DNA of 64,000 nt from Streptomyces sp. YIM 130001 (GCF_003574445.1 NZ_KZ984566.1:1-64000), one strand, 5' to 3'; positions 1 to 11,423 are shown, counted from the first letter of the stretch. Translations and numbers: made by a program. The notes: a model not told the origin generated them from the letters alone.

Positions 1-42
1 GACGGCCAAGAGCGGCCGCGACAGCACGAGTTACGCGTTCCG

Positions 43-77
43 GAAGGGGCGTCCTGGAGTCTCCGGGGCGCCCCTTC
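43..77 (+). terminator. Probable dnaA transcription terminator
   Basis: A 9-bp inverted repeat, GAAGGGGCG at 43-51 and CGCCCCTTC at 69-77, extends inward by several further pairs. No reading frame crossing positions 1-60 looks like the DnaA C-terminus, so dnaA most likely ends just left of the window and this hairpin closes its transcript. The order dnaA-oriC-dnaN is known for Streptomyces; that dnaA lies to the left here is inference. Confidence 0.6.
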
Positions 78-199
78 GGCATGTTCTGCCACGCCGCTTA
101 GGCATGTATGCCGCCCGTTTCAGCGCCTCGGAGCGCTCCCGGCAGCTTCTCGGAGGGCTCCCGGTCCCTTCGCCCGCCCCATGCCGCTGTTCGAATAGA

Positions 200-790
200 G
201 GCGGTGAGCTGGGCGTTCTCCACAGATTCAGCCCCAAGTCGGCGTCCACACCCTGGGGACTGAAAAGTTGTCCAGACTGTGTCCACAGCGGGCAGCAGTG
301 ACGGGCCATCAACCGAGGTCATATGCCTGTGGATTCGTGGACAACCGATCTCCACAGACTGTGGACCACCGAGTGTCCACAGGAGGCAGTTCTCAGTTGT
401 CCACCGGCCGCCCACAGGTTCGGCCCGGTTGTCCCCAGGTTCGGCCCGCTTCTCCACATCGCTGTCCACTGTTCGGCAACGCGACGCACCTGCTCACCGG
501 GTCGAGTGAAAGGCGTCACACAAAGCGGGTCGGTTGGCCTGTGGGGAACCGGGGTAAAGCTGGGGACAGCGCTGGGGAGAAGTGGCCCTCGCCTGTGTAC
601 CGGGTGTGCAGAACTTTCCGGTGTCCACAGCGAACGCTGGTTTTCCACCGCCCCCGCCCACAGGCCCCGTGGATAAAATCCGGGACCTGACCTGCGGAAA
701 CGGGGTTATCCACGGTTTCCACAGCCCCTACTACTACCCCTACACAGTTATCTCGGGGAATCCGTTTCGAAGAGGGGGCTGTGCACAACT
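200..790. other. oriC: Chromosomal replication origin oriC (DnaA-box cluster)
   Basis: The non-coding stretch before dnaN carries about twenty matches or one- to two-mismatch matches to the Streptomyces DnaA box TTGTCCACA. Forward copies start near 216, 242, 268, 279, 348, 373, 397, 429, 450, 462, 621, 641, 706 and 715. Reverse copies (TGTGGACAA type) start near 328, 336, 360, 540, 668 and 780. Two groups (about 216-470 and 540-790) are split by a box-poor gap around 471-539. The number of boxes, both orientations and the position between dnaA and dnaN match known Streptomyces origins. No strongly AT-rich unwinding element stands out. Open frames here are fortuitous and lack ribosome-binding sites. 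Confidence 0.93.
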
Positions 791-970
791 CGGGCTGCGT
801 CGCTCGCTGCCCGGCCAGCGCGACTTGACCCCGACCCGCACCGAGTGTCGGTGCGGTACGTCAGACTGGTCCCCGGCGTTCTCCCCACCCTGGGGATGCG
901 CCAACCAGACGGCGAAGGCTCAACAGGCCAGCAGGGCGAGCAGCCAGGCAACAGCAGGAGGCGGCTTACG

Positions 971-2101
971 GTGAAGATCCGGGTGGAGCGCGATGTACTC
1001 GCGGAGGCGGTGGCCTGGGCGGCACGCAGTCTCCCGGCCCGTCCTCCGGCGCCGGTCCTCGCGGGCCTGCTCCTGAGGGCGGAGGACGGGTCACTGAGCC
1101 TGTCGGGCTTCGACTACGAGGTCTCGGCACGCGTCTCGGTCGAGGCGGAGATCGACGAGGACGGCACGGTGCTCGTCTCCGGCCGGCTGCTCGCCGACAT
1201 CTGCCGGGCCCTGCCGAACAGGCCGGTGGAGATCTCCACAGACGGTGTACGGGCGACGGTGGTCTGTGGATCCTCGCGGTTCACGCTCCACACCCTGCCG
1301 GTGGAGGAGTACCCGGCCCTGCCGCAGATGCCCACCGCGACGGGCACCGTCCCCGGTGAGGTCTTCGCCTCGGCGGCCGCCCAGGTGGCCATCGCCGCCG
1401 GTCGCGATGACACCCTGCCGGTGCTCACCGGTGTCCGCGTCGAGATCGAGGGCGACACGGTGACGCTGGCCTCCACCGACCGCTACCGCTTCGCGGTCCG
1501 CGAGTTCCTGTGGAAGCCGGAGGACCCGGAGGCCTCGGCCGTCGCCCTGGTCCCCGCCAAGACGCTGCTCGACACGGCCAAGGCCCTGACCAGCGGTGAC
1601 AGCGTGACCATCGCCCTGTCCGGCTCCGGTGCCGGTGAGGGTCTGATCGGTTTCGAGGGCGCCGGTCGGCGGACGACCACGCGTCTGCTCGAGGGCGACC
1701 TGCCGAAGTACCGCACGCTGTTCCCCACCGAGTTCAACTCGGTCGCGGTCATCGAGACCGCGCCTTTCGTCGAGGCGGTCAAGCGCGTCGCGCTCGTCGC
1801 CGAGCGGAACACTCCGGTGCGCCTCAGCTTCGAGCAGGGCGTACTCATCCTGGAGGCCGGTTCCAGCGACGACGCACAGGCTGTGGAGCGGGTCGACGCC
1901 CAGCTCGAGGGCGACGACATCTCGATCGCCTTCAACCCGACGTTCCTGCTCGACGGCCTGAGCGCGATCGACTCGCCCGCGGCCCAGCTGTCGTTCACCA
2001 CGTCGACGAAGCCGGCGCTGCTCAGCGGCAAGCCTGCCGTCGACGCGGAGGCGGACGAGGCGTACAAGTACCTGATCATGCCGGTGCGACTGAGCGGCTG
2101 A
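971..2101 (+). CDS. dnaN: DNA polymerase III subunit beta (sliding clamp)
   Basis: Encodes the ring-shaped processivity clamp that tethers the replicative polymerase to DNA. The 376-residue product has the usual length for three clamp domains (about 125 residues each) and ends in the family-typical YLIMPVRL. The GTG at 971 is chosen over upstream in-frame starts because AGGAGG at 956-961 lies 9 bases before it and the product then begins VKIRVERD, the normal clamp N-terminus. It sits directly downstream of oriC as the first gene of the origin-proximal replication block; gnd follows after a hairpin-rich 143-bp spacer. Confidence 0.97.
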   Translation: MKIRVERDVLAEAVAWAARSLPARPPAPVLAGLLLRAEDGSLSLSGFDYEVSARVSVEAEIDEDGTVLVSGRLLADICRALPNRPVEISTDGVRATVVCGSSRFTLHTLPVEEYPALPQMPTATGTVPGEVFASAAAQVAIAAGRDDTLPVLTGVRVEIEGDTVTLASTDRYRFAVREFLWKPEDPEASAVALVPAKTLLDTAKALTSGDSVTIALSGSGAGEGLIGFEGAGRRTTTRLLEGDLPKYRTLFPTEFNSVAVIETAPFVEAVKRVALVAERNTPVRLSFEQGVLILEAGSSDDAQAVERVDAQLEGDDISIAFNPTFLLDGLSAIDSPAAQLSFTTSTKPALLSGKPAVDAEADEAYKYLIMPVRLSG

Positions 2102-2153
2102 CGCACGCCTGAGCGGTCGAGGCCCACAGGTGAGTGGGCCTCCCGCGGCGTAG

Positions 2154-2188
2154 TCTCGTACGCGGGTACGAGAGCCCCTGAAAGGGGC
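2154..2188 (+). terminator. Tandem hairpins between dnaN and gnd
   Basis: Two perfect stem-loops lie back to back: TCTCGTAC (2154-2161) with GTACGAGA (2166-2173), then GCCCCT (2174-2179) with AGGGGC (2183-2188). There is no U-tract, as is common for terminators in GC-rich actinobacteria. TAGTCT at 2151-2156 could alternatively be the -10 of a gnd promoter, which would place the hairpins in the gnd leader. Confidence 0.45.
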
Positions 2189-2244
2189 GTCCGACCGTGC
2201 CCGCAAGACACCCCCAGGCGCAGTCTCACTAAGGAAAAGCACTG

Positions 2245-3123
2245 ATGGAGCTCGGTCTCGTCGGCCTCGGCAAGATGGGCGGCAACATGCGCGAGCGCAT
2301 CCGCCGCGCAGGCCACACCGTCATCGGATACGACCGCAATCCGGACCTCGCGGATGTCCACAGCCTGCAGGAGCTTGTGGACGGCCTGACGGGTCCGCGG
2401 GTGCTGTGGGTGATGGTCCCCGCGGGCGCCGCCACCCAGTCCACGATCGACGAGCTGGCGGAGCTCCTCGAGCCCGGCGACGTCGTCGTGGACGGCGGCA
2501 ACTCCCGCTGGACGGACGACGAGAAGCACGGCGAGGAGCTGGCCGCCAAGGGCATCGGCTTCGTCGACTGCGGAGTCTCCGGCGGCGTCTGGGGTCTGGA
2601 GAACGGCTACGCGCTGATGTACGGCGGCGACAAGGAGCACGTCGCCAAGGTGCAGCCGGTCTTCGACGCGCTGAAGCCGCCCGGCGACTTCGGTTCGGTG
2701 CACGCCGGCAAGATCGGCGCGGGCCACTTCGCCAAGATGGTCCACAACGGCATCGAGTACGCCATGATGCAGGCCTACGCCGAGGGCTGGGAGCTGCTCG
2801 AGGCCGTCGACTCCGTGACCGACGTGCGTGAGGTGTTCCGCAGCTGGCAGGAGGGCACGGTCATCCGCTCCTGGCTGCTCGACCTGGCGGTCAACGCCCT
2901 GGACGACGACGAGCACCTCAAGGATCTGCGCGGTTACGCACAGGACTCCGGCGAGGGCCGCTGGACGGTCGAGGCCGCGATCGACAACTCGGTCCCGCTG
3001 CCGGCCATCACCGCGTCCCTGTTCGCCCGCTTCGCCTCCCGGCAGGACGACTCGCCGCAGATGAAGATGATCGCGGCGCTGCGCAACCAGTTCGGCGGGC
3101 ACGCGGTCGAGAAGAAGAAGTAA
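2245..3123 (+). CDS. gnd: 6-phosphogluconate dehydrogenase, short form (decarboxylating)
   Basis: Oxidative pentose-phosphate enzyme converting 6-phosphogluconate to ribulose 5-phosphate and CO2 with reduction of NAD(P)+. The 292-residue protein starts with a Rossmann motif (GLVGLGKMGGN, residues 4-14), has the GGN substrate-contact motif at 84-86, and the GHFAKMVHNGIEY signature around 160-172 containing the catalytic lysine (164). It belongs to the short (about 300-residue) class, not the 470-residue E. coli type; members of this class are often NAD+-dependent, but cofactor choice is not proven here. AAGGAAAAG upstream serves the ATG at 2245. Its position between dnaN and recF is conserved in streptomycetes. 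Confidence 0.93.
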   Translation: MELGLVGLGKMGGNMRERIRRAGHTVIGYDRNPDLADVHSLQELVDGLTGPRVLWVMVPAGAATQSTIDELAELLEPGDVVVDGGNSRWTDDEKHGEELAAKGIGFVDCGVSGGVWGLENGYALMYGGDKEHVAKVQPVFDALKPPGDFGSVHAGKIGAGHFAKMVHNGIEYAMMQAYAEGWELLEAVDSVTDVREVFRSWQEGTVIRSWLLDLAVNALDDDEHLKDLRGYAQDSGEGRWTVEAAIDNSVPLPAITASLFARFASRQDDSPQMKMIAALRNQFGGHAVEKKK

Positions 3124-3164
3124 GCACCACAGGCAGTCTTCGTCGGGGGAGGTCGGCGTCATCC

Positions 3165-4322
3165 ATGCACGTCACGCATCTGTCGCTGGCCGACTTCCGG
3201 TCGTACGCCCGGGCCGAGGTTCCGCTGGGCCCGGGCGTCACCGCGTTCGTCGGGCCGAACGGCCAGGGCAAGACCAACCTCGTCGAGGCCGTCGGCTATC
3301 TCGCCACCCTCGGCAGCCACCGAGTGTCGTCGGACGCACCGCTGGTGCGGATGGGCGCCGAGCGAGCGATCGTGCGGGCCGCGGTCCAGCAGGGCGAGCG
3401 GCACCAGCTGGTCGAGCTCGAGCTCAATCCGGGCCGCGCCAATCGCGCCAGGATCAACAGATCGTCGCAGGTCAAGCCACGTGACGTACTCGGGATCGTA
3501 CGGACCGTGCTGTTCGCGCCGGAGGATCTGGCGCTGGTCAAGGGCGATCCGGGTGAGCGGCGCCGCTTCCTGGACGAACTGGTCACCGCGCGCTCCCCGC
3601 GGATGGCCGGAGTGCGCTCCGACTACGAGCGCGTACTGAAGCAGCGCAACACCCTGCTCAAGTCGGCGGCCATGGCCCGCCGGCACGGCGGACGGTCGAT
3701 GGACATGTCCACCCTCGACGTCTGGGACCAGCACCTGGCCCGGGCCGGCGCGGAGCTGCTCGCCCAGCGGCTGAACCTGATCGAGGCCCTGCAGCCGCTC
3801 ACCGACAAGGCCTACGAGCAACTGGCGCCCGGCGGCGGCCCGGTGGCCCTGGCGTACCGTTCCTCCGCCCCCGGCACCGGACACACCCGTGAGGAGCTCT
3901 ACGAGCAGTTGCTCGCCGCCCTGGCCGACGCGCGCAAGCAGGAGATCGAGCGCGGCGTCACCCTCGCCGGACCGCACCGAGACGACCTGACCCTGAAGCT
4001 CGGCGAGCTGCCGGCCAAGGGGTACGCCAGCCACGGCGAATCCTGGTCGTACGCACTCGCCCTGCGCCTGGCCTCGTACGACCTGCTGCGTTCCGAGGGG
4101 GCGGAGCAGGCGCCGCACGAGGACGGGCACCGGATCGGTGAGCCGATCCTGGTCCTCGACGACGTGTTCGCCGAGTTGGACTCGCGCCGGCGCGAGCGCC
4201 TGGCCGAGCTGGTCGCTCCGGGCGAGCAGGTCCTGGTGACCGCCGCCGTGGACGACGACATTCCGGGCGTACTCCGCGGAACCCGGTTCACGGTGTCCGG
4301 CGGCGAGGTGACCCGGGCGTGA
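3165..4322 (+). CDS. recF: DNA replication and repair protein RecF
   Basis: ABC-type ATPase that helps load RecA at gaps and stalled forks. The 385-residue protein has Walker A GPNGQGKT (30-37), an ABC signature-like stretch ASHGESWSYALALR (288-301), the RecF motif GPHRDD (269-274) and Walker B ILVLDD (328-333). GGGGGAGG at 3145-3152 precedes the ATG. The stop codon overlaps the GTG start of the next gene by 4 bp (GTGA), implying translational coupling with dciA. Confidence 0.96.
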   Translation: MHVTHLSLADFRSYARAEVPLGPGVTAFVGPNGQGKTNLVEAVGYLATLGSHRVSSDAPLVRMGAERAIVRAAVQQGERHQLVELELNPGRANRARINRSSQVKPRDVLGIVRTVLFAPEDLALVKGDPGERRRFLDELVTARSPRMAGVRSDYERVLKQRNTLLKSAAMARRHGGRSMDMSTLDVWDQHLARAGAELLAQRLNLIEALQPLTDKAYEQLAPGGGPVALAYRSSAPGTGHTREELYEQLLAALADARKQEIERGVTLAGPHRDDLTLKLGELPAKGYASHGESWSYALALRLASYDLLRSEGAEQAPHEDGHRIGEPILVLDDVFAELDSRRRERLAELVAPGEQVLVTAAVDDDIPGVLRGTRFTVSGGEVTRA

Positions 4323-4888
4323 GCGAGTCCGAGCCGACCGGTGACACCACCGGCGACGGTGCTTCCGACGCCGGATCGCCGAAGTCCCCCGAGCCTTCCG
4401 GCGTGGACCTCGCCCGCGTCGCCCTGAGGGCCGCCAAGGAGCAGGCACGCGCACGCGGCGCCGCGGCCCAGCAGAAGAAACAAGCCAAACGCGGCGGTCT
4501 GCGCTCCGGCGCGCGGGCGGACGGCCGCGACCCGCTGCCGCTCGGAGCGGCGATCAACCGTCTGATCACCGAGCGCGGCTGGGAGACCCCGGCCGCGGTG
4601 GGCGGCGTGATGGGCCGCTGGCCGCAGATCGTCGGCGAGGACGTCGGCAAGCACTGCGTACCCGAGAAGTACGACGAGGACGAGCGGGTGCTGACCGTGC
4701 GCTGCGACTCCACGGCCTGGGCGACGCAGCTTCGGCTGCTCGCTCCGACGCTGGTCGCGCGGCTCAATCAGGACCTCGGGCAGGGCACCGTGAAGCTCAT
4801 CAAGGTGCAGGGGCCCGGTGGCCCCGCACGCCGCTTCGGCCCCCTCCGGGCCCCCGGAAGCACCGGCCCCGGAGACACCTACGGGTAG
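4319..4888 (+). CDS. dciA: DciA-family (DUF721) replicative helicase loader
   Basis: DUF721 proteins (DciA) load or activate the DnaB helicase in bacteria that lack DnaC/DnaI; this is family knowledge. The 189-residue product has a basic, Ala/Lys-rich, probably flexible N-terminal third and a DUF721 core from about residue 75, with W..WPQIVGEDVGKHC followed by LTVRCDSTAWATQLRLL. A GTG start overlaps the recF stop. Location between recF and gyrB, within 4 kb of oriC, fits a role in initiation. A Gly/Pro-rich C-terminal tail follows the core. Confidence 0.85.
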   Translation: MSESEPTGDTTGDGASDAGSPKSPEPSGVDLARVALRAAKEQARARGAAAQQKKQAKRGGLRSGARADGRDPLPLGAAINRLITERGWETPAAVGGVMGRWPQIVGEDVGKHCVPEKYDEDERVLTVRCDSTAWATQLRLLAPTLVARLNQDLGQGTVKLIKVQGPGGPARRFGPLRAPGSTGPGDTYG

Positions 4889-5231
4889 TGCGGTGAGGCC
4901 CCTGTGACAGGGGGTGTTCCCGTCGGTAGCGCGCGGTTGACGTCCCGAAGCGCTGAGTGCCGCCGTGAGCCTCTTGAATCCCTGGGTCGCATATGGGGAG
5001 TCGGACGAGGATCGTTCAGGGCGGCACATGCGGACTCAGGTACCGGCAAACCCCCATCACTGTCGGCGCTACCGGTAGACTGGAGCAGTTCGCGCCTCAC
5101 TCGTGGGACGCACCGAGAAATCTCCCCCGTCCGTCTTACCGAACAGTCGACAAACACCGACACTCACTGAACGACGCAGCCGCTTCCGTGGCCCGGAAGT
5201 GTGGCCTGTGCTGTGCCAGAAAGGGCGCTTC
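4889..5231 (+). promoter_or_regulatory. gyrB leader and promoter region
   Basis: A 343-bp gene-free stretch separates dciA from gyrB. TAGACT at 5076-5081 is a candidate -10 hexamer; no convincing -35 is seen at 16-18 bp. TTGACG at 4937-4942 is an isolated -35-like hexamer. AGAAAGGG at 5218-5225 is the gyrB ribosome-binding site. Gyrase genes in Streptomyces are known to respond to supercoiling, so a regulated promoter is expected here, but no specific operator can be named from the sequence. Confidence 0.4.
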
Positions 5232-7286
5232 GTGGCCGATTCCGGCAACCCCAACGAGAACCTCCCGTCCCCTGCCGCCGACGAGCACGTCGAGCCCGGC
5301 GGGCCAGGGCCCTCCTATGACGCGAGCGCGATCACCGTCCTCGAAGGTCTGGACGCGGTCCGCAAGCGACCCGGTATGTACATCGGCTCGACCGGCGAGC
5401 GTGGTCTGCATCACCTCGTGCAGGAGGTCGTCGACAACTCCGTCGACGAGGCGATGGCCGGCCACGCGGACACCATCGACGTGACGATCCTTCCCGACGG
5501 CGGAGTCCGCGTCGTCGACAACGGCCGCGGTATCCCGGTGGGCATCCACCCCGTGGAGAAGAAGCCGGCCGTCGAGGTCGTCCTCACCGTGCTGCACGCG
5601 GGCGGCAAGTTCGGCGGCGGCGGCTACGCCGTCTCCGGCGGTCTGCACGGCGTCGGCGTCTCCGTCGTGAACGCCCTGTCGACCAAGCTCGCCGTCGACA
5701 TCAGGACCGACGGCCACCGCTGGACGCAGGAGTACAAGAGCGGCGTCCCGACCGCCCCGCTCGAGCAGCACGAGGCCACCTCGGAGACCGGCACCTCCGT
5801 CACCTTCTGGGCAGACGGCGACATCTTCGAGACGACCGACTACTCCTTCGAGACGCTCTCCCGGCGCTTCCAGGAGATGGCGTTCCTCAACAAGGGCCTC
5901 ACCATCCGCCTCACCGACGAGCGTGCGTCGGCCAAGGCCACGGTCGGCGCGGACACCGCGGACGCGGAGCAGGAGGAGGAGCCGCAGGCCCGCACGGTCG
6001 AGTACCACTACGAGGGCGGCATCGTCGACTTCGTGAAGTACCTCAACTCCCGCAAGGGCGACGTCATTCACCCCACGGTGATCGACATCGAGGCCGAGGA
6101 CAAGGAGCGGCTGCTCTCGGTCGAGGTCGCGATGCAGTGGAACACCCAGTACAGCGAGGGCGTCTACTCGTTCGCGAACACGATCCACACGCACGAGGGC
6201 GGTACGCACGAGGAAGGCTTCCGGGCCGCGCTGACCGGTCTCATCAACCGGTACGCCCGTGACAAGAAGCTGCTCCGCGAGAAGGACGACAACCTCACCG
6301 GTGACGACATCCGCGAGGGTCTGACCGCGATCATCTCGGTCAAGCTCGGCGAGCCGCAGTTCGAGGGCCAGACCAAGACGAAGCTCGGCAACACCGAGGC
6401 GAAGACCTTCGTCCAGAAGGTCGTCCACGAGCACCTCACGGACTGGCTCGACCGCAATCCCAACGAGGCCGCGGACATCATCCGCAAGTCGATCCAGGCC
6501 GCCACGGCCCGGGTCGCGGCCCGCAAGGCGCGCGATCTGACCCGCCGCAAGGGCCTGCTCGAGACCGCCTCGCTGCCCGGCAAGCTGAGCGACTGCCAGT
6601 CCAACGACCCGACGAAGTGCGAGATCTTCATCGTCGAGGGTGACTCCGCAGGCGGCTCGGCCAAGTCCGGCCGTAATCCCCAGTACCAGGCGATCCTCCC
6701 GATCCGCGGCAAGATCCTGAACGTGGAGAAGGCCAGGGTCGACAAGATCCTGCAGAACACCGAGGTCCAGGCCCTCATCTCCGCCTTCGGCACGGGCGTG
6801 CACGAGGACTTCGACATCACGAAGCTCCGCTATCACAAGATCATCCTGATGGCGGACGCCGACGTCGACGGCCAGCACATCAACACCCTGCTGCTGACCT
6901 TCCTGTTCCGCTTCATGCGCCCGCTGGTCGAGGCCGGTCACGTCTTCCTCTCCCGGCCGCCGCTGTTCAAGATCAAGTGGACGCGCGACGACTTCCAGTA
7001 CGCCTACTCGGACCGCGAGCGCGACGCACTCGTCGAGCTCGGCCGCCAGCAGGGCAAGCGCATCAAGGACGACTCGGTGCAGCGCTTCAAGGGTCTCGGC
7101 GAGATGAACGCCGAGGAGCTGCGCATCACGACGATGGACCAGGAGCACCGCGTCCTCGGCCAGGTGACGCTCGATGACGCGGCCCAGGCCGACGACCTGT
7201 TCTCCGTGCTGATGGGCGAGGACGTGGAGGCCCGCCGCTCGTTCATCCAGCGCAACGCCAAGGACGTCCGCTTCCTCGACATCTGA
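5232..7286 (+). CDS. gyrB: DNA gyrase subunit B
   Basis: ATPase subunit of the topoisomerase that introduces negative supercoils. The 684-residue protein carries the GHKL ATPase motifs EVVDNSVDE (65-73, with the catalytic Glu at 65), DNGRG (96-100) and GLHGVG (137-142), and the TOPRIM motifs EGDSAGGSAK (near 469) and DADVDGQH (near 541). The GTG at 5232 is preferred to frame-open upstream starts because AGAAAGGG lies about 7 bases before it and MADSGNPNEN is the conserved Streptomyces N-terminus. gyrA follows after 41 bp in the same direction. Confidence 0.98.
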   Translation: MADSGNPNENLPSPAADEHVEPGGPGPSYDASAITVLEGLDAVRKRPGMYIGSTGERGLHHLVQEVVDNSVDEAMAGHADTIDVTILPDGGVRVVDNGRGIPVGIHPVEKKPAVEVVLTVLHAGGKFGGGGYAVSGGLHGVGVSVVNALSTKLAVDIRTDGHRWTQEYKSGVPTAPLEQHEATSETGTSVTFWADGDIFETTDYSFETLSRRFQEMAFLNKGLTIRLTDERASAKATVGADTADAEQEEEPQARTVEYHYEGGIVDFVKYLNSRKGDVIHPTVIDIEAEDKERLLSVEVAMQWNTQYSEGVYSFANTIHTHEGGTHEEGFRAALTGLINRYARDKKLLREKDDNLTGDDIREGLTAIISVKLGEPQFEGQTKTKLGNTEAKTFVQKVVHEHLTDWLDRNPNEAADIIRKSIQAATARVAARKARDLTRRKGLLETASLPGKLSDCQSNDPTKCEIFIVEGDSAGGSAKSGRNPQYQAILPIRGKILNVEKARVDKILQNTEVQALISAFGTGVHEDFDITKLRYHKIILMADADVDGQHINTLLLTFLFRFMRPLVEAGHVFLSRPPLFKIKWTRDDFQYAYSDRERDALVELGRQQGKRIKDDSVQRFKGLGEMNAEELRITTMDQEHRVLGQVTLDDAAQADDLFSVLMGEDVEARRSFIQRNAKDVRFLDI

Positions 7287-7327
7287 GTCGGTCTCAGCTG
7301 ACCGCACGAAAGGACTGAAGACCAGCA

Positions 7328-9940
<2,613 letters not shown>

Positions 9941-9956
9941 CGCGAGGAGTTAGGTC

Positions 9957-10601
9957 GTGAGTGGAGCCACGGGCGCCGGAGCGAACAGAACCGGAACGGA
10001 TGGCGGCCGTGGCCCCGCCAGGGACCCACAGGGGGCACAAGGGGGAACCGTGACGGACACCCGAGGTTCTCAGGGACAGCCCTACGGTGGTCAGGCCGAG
10101 TACACCGGAGCACTTCCCGGTGAGCGTCAGCCTCAGCAGCAGGCTCAGCCCTACCACCCGCCGCAGGCGTATCCGGAACCGCCTCAGGGCGCCGCGCGCA
10201 AGCCTCGTACCGGTGCGCGTACGACACCGCGTACGCGCAAGGCGAGACTGCGTGTGGCGAAGGCCGACCCGTGGTCGGTGATGAAAGTCAGCTTCCTGCT
10301 CTCCATCGCTCTGGGGATCTGCACAGTCGTGGCGTCCGCCGTGCTGTGGATGGTCATGGACGCCATGGGCGTCTTCTCCACGGTCGGCGGGACGATCTCG
10401 GAGGCGACCGGCTCGAACGAATCCAACGGATTCGACCTGCAGTCGTTCCTCTCGCTGCCGCGGGTGCTGATGTTCACGTCCATCATCGCGGTGATCGACG
10501 TGGTCCTTGCCACGGCACTCGCAACGCTCGGCGCGTTCATCTACAACCTCTCCGCGGGCTTCGTGGGTGGTGTCGAGCTCACGCTCGCCGAGGACGAATA
10601 G
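9957..10601 (+). CDS. DUF3566 membrane protein
   Basis: A 214-residue protein with a Gly/Gln/Pro-rich cytoplasmic N-terminal half, a basic juxtamembrane stretch (RTRKARLRVAKADPWSV) and two transmembrane helices near 108-135 and 170-200. The helices and the FIYNLSAGFVGGVELTLAED ending are typical of the DUF3566 family, which nearly always follows gyrA in actinobacteria. Function is unknown. GCGAGGAG lies 8 bases before the GTG start. It is 16 bp from gyrA and is probably co-transcribed with it. Confidence 0.85.
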   Translation: MSGATGAGANRTGTDGGRGPARDPQGAQGGTVTDTRGSQGQPYGGQAEYTGALPGERQPQQQAQPYHPPQAYPEPPQGAARKPRTGARTTPRTRKARLRVAKADPWSVMKVSFLLSIALGICTVVASAVLWMVMDAMGVFSTVGGTISEATGSNESNGFDLQSFLSLPRVLMFTSIIAVIDVVLATALATLGAFIYNLSAGFVGGVELTLAEDE

Positions 10602-10630
10602 GTCCTGTCCGACGGGCATGGATACCGATT

Positions 10631-10659
10631 TTGGGACTGACCGCGTCGTGCGCTAATCT
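10631..10659 (+). promoter_or_regulatory. tRNA-Ile promoter
   Basis: TTGGGA at 10631-10636 and TAATCT at 10654-10659 are separated by 17 bp, close to the vegetative (HrdB-type) consensus TTGAC(A/G)-17-TA(G/A)(G/A)(T)T. The predicted start lies near 10666, 18 bases before the mature tRNA. Confidence 0.6.
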
Positions 10660-10683
10660 TCAGAGGTCAGCGCGCGAGCGCAA

Positions 10684-10757
10684 GGGGCTATAGCTCAGTT
10701 GGTTAGAGCGCATCCCTGATAAGGATGAGGCCACAGGTTCAAATCCTGTTAGCCCCA
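10684..10757 (+). tRNA. tRNA-Ile (GAT)
   Basis: A 74-nt cloverleaf. Acceptor arms are GGGGCTA (10684-10690) and TAGCCCC (10750-10756) with discriminator A at 10757; CCA is not encoded in full. The anticodon GAT is at 10718-10720 within the stem CATCC/GGATG, and the T-arm contains GGTTCAAAT. The position after gyrA is standard in streptomycetes. Confidence 0.97.
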
Positions 10758-10763
10758 CAGGCA

Positions 10764-10815
10764 GCCTGCTTCAGGCAGCAAGGCCCGGGAGCTCTTCGGA
10801 GTTTCCGGGCTTTGC
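10764..10815 (+). terminator. Tandem hairpins after tRNA-Ile, overlapping the DUF6344 3' end
   Basis: GCCTG-CTT-CAGGC (10764-10776) is followed by GCAAGGCCCGG (10778-10788) paired with CCGGGCTTTGC (10805-10815). Read on the plus strand these close the tRNA transcript. The second hairpin lies inside the last codons of the convergent minus-strand DUF6344 gene, so the same bases may serve both genes. Confidence 0.6.
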
Positions 10816-11163
10816 GCGTTCCCGGGGCTCTTCGTTCTCGTGGTCCTCGGTGACTTCGCCGGCGCGGTTCAGGGGTGTGGCGAGGCTCAGTCCGCGGGCG
10901 TTCGGGGAGGAGCCGTGGGCCTCGGCCCGGATGCGCTGCTTCATCGTGGGCGGCCGCAGCGGGTCGTACGGCCTCGGGGCGAGTGCCACCGGAGCCACCG
11001 AGCCGGCTGCGGGCGCCGTCGTGTGGCCGGCGTTCTCCTGCTGGGGCGCGGTGGTGGTCGCCGGGGCGGCGGTTGCGGGGGTGGTGAAGCCGAGTGCTGC
11101 GAACAGCGCCAGCATTGCCGTGACTACGGCGGCCCAGATGCGGGTGAACGTGTTGCCTGCCAT
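10771..11163 (-). CDS. Small secreted DUF6344-like protein
   Basis: A 130-residue protein with a clear signal peptide: MAGNTFTRIW, then a hydrophobic core AAVVTAMLALFAALGF and a probable cleavage site near TPATAAPA. The mature part is Ala/Pro-rich and charged, with no catalytic motif. GGAGG 5 bases before the ATG supports the start. It resembles short actinobacterial secreted proteins annotated DUF6344 at this locus; that identification is from memory and moderate. It converges on tRNA-Ile, and the terminator hairpin of the tRNA falls inside its final codons. Confidence 0.6.
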   Translation of the reverse strand: MAGNTFTRIWAAVVTAMLALFAALGFTTPATAAPATTTAPQQENAGHTTAPAAGSVAPVALAPRPYDPLRPPTMKQRIRAEAHGSSPNARGLSLATPLNRAGEVTEDHENEEPRERAKPGNSEELPGLAA

Positions 11164-11393
11164 GATCCCTCCACTTTCGGGTCGGACGATTTGCGTACTT
11201 CCTCATCATGTGGACGAGGTCCGCGAGGTGCGGGAGGAGGCGGCGCGATTCGCCGATCTTCTGATGAACACCACCCGGATGGCGGCGCAGGGCCTCAGGC
11301 GTCGAATCTCACAGGGACGGGGCGGGGCGAGAGGCGGCTGCACGGGGGAGGTCGACTGCTCTGGCGGGGGCCGGAGTTGGCCCGGAACCAGGT

Positions 11394-11423
11394 CACCGAT
11401 CGGTATCGATCGGTGTGTATAGT
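11394..11423 (+). promoter_or_regulatory. Promoter with palindromic operator in front of the DLW-39 gene
   Basis: TATAGT at 11418-11423 is a good -10 hexamer. Immediately upstream, CACCGATC (11394-11401) and GATCGGTG (11408-11415) form an 8-bp-arm inverted repeat with a 6-bp centre, covering the -35 position. The same stretch is also a 10-bp-period direct repeat of CGATCGGT (11397 and 11407). It has the layout of a repressor operator; the regulator is unknown. Confidence 0.45.

Noticed and set aside
31..690. Open frames of 65-140 codons inside oriC
   Set aside because: The region is fully explained by DnaA boxes; frames overlap each other on both strands and have no initiation signals.
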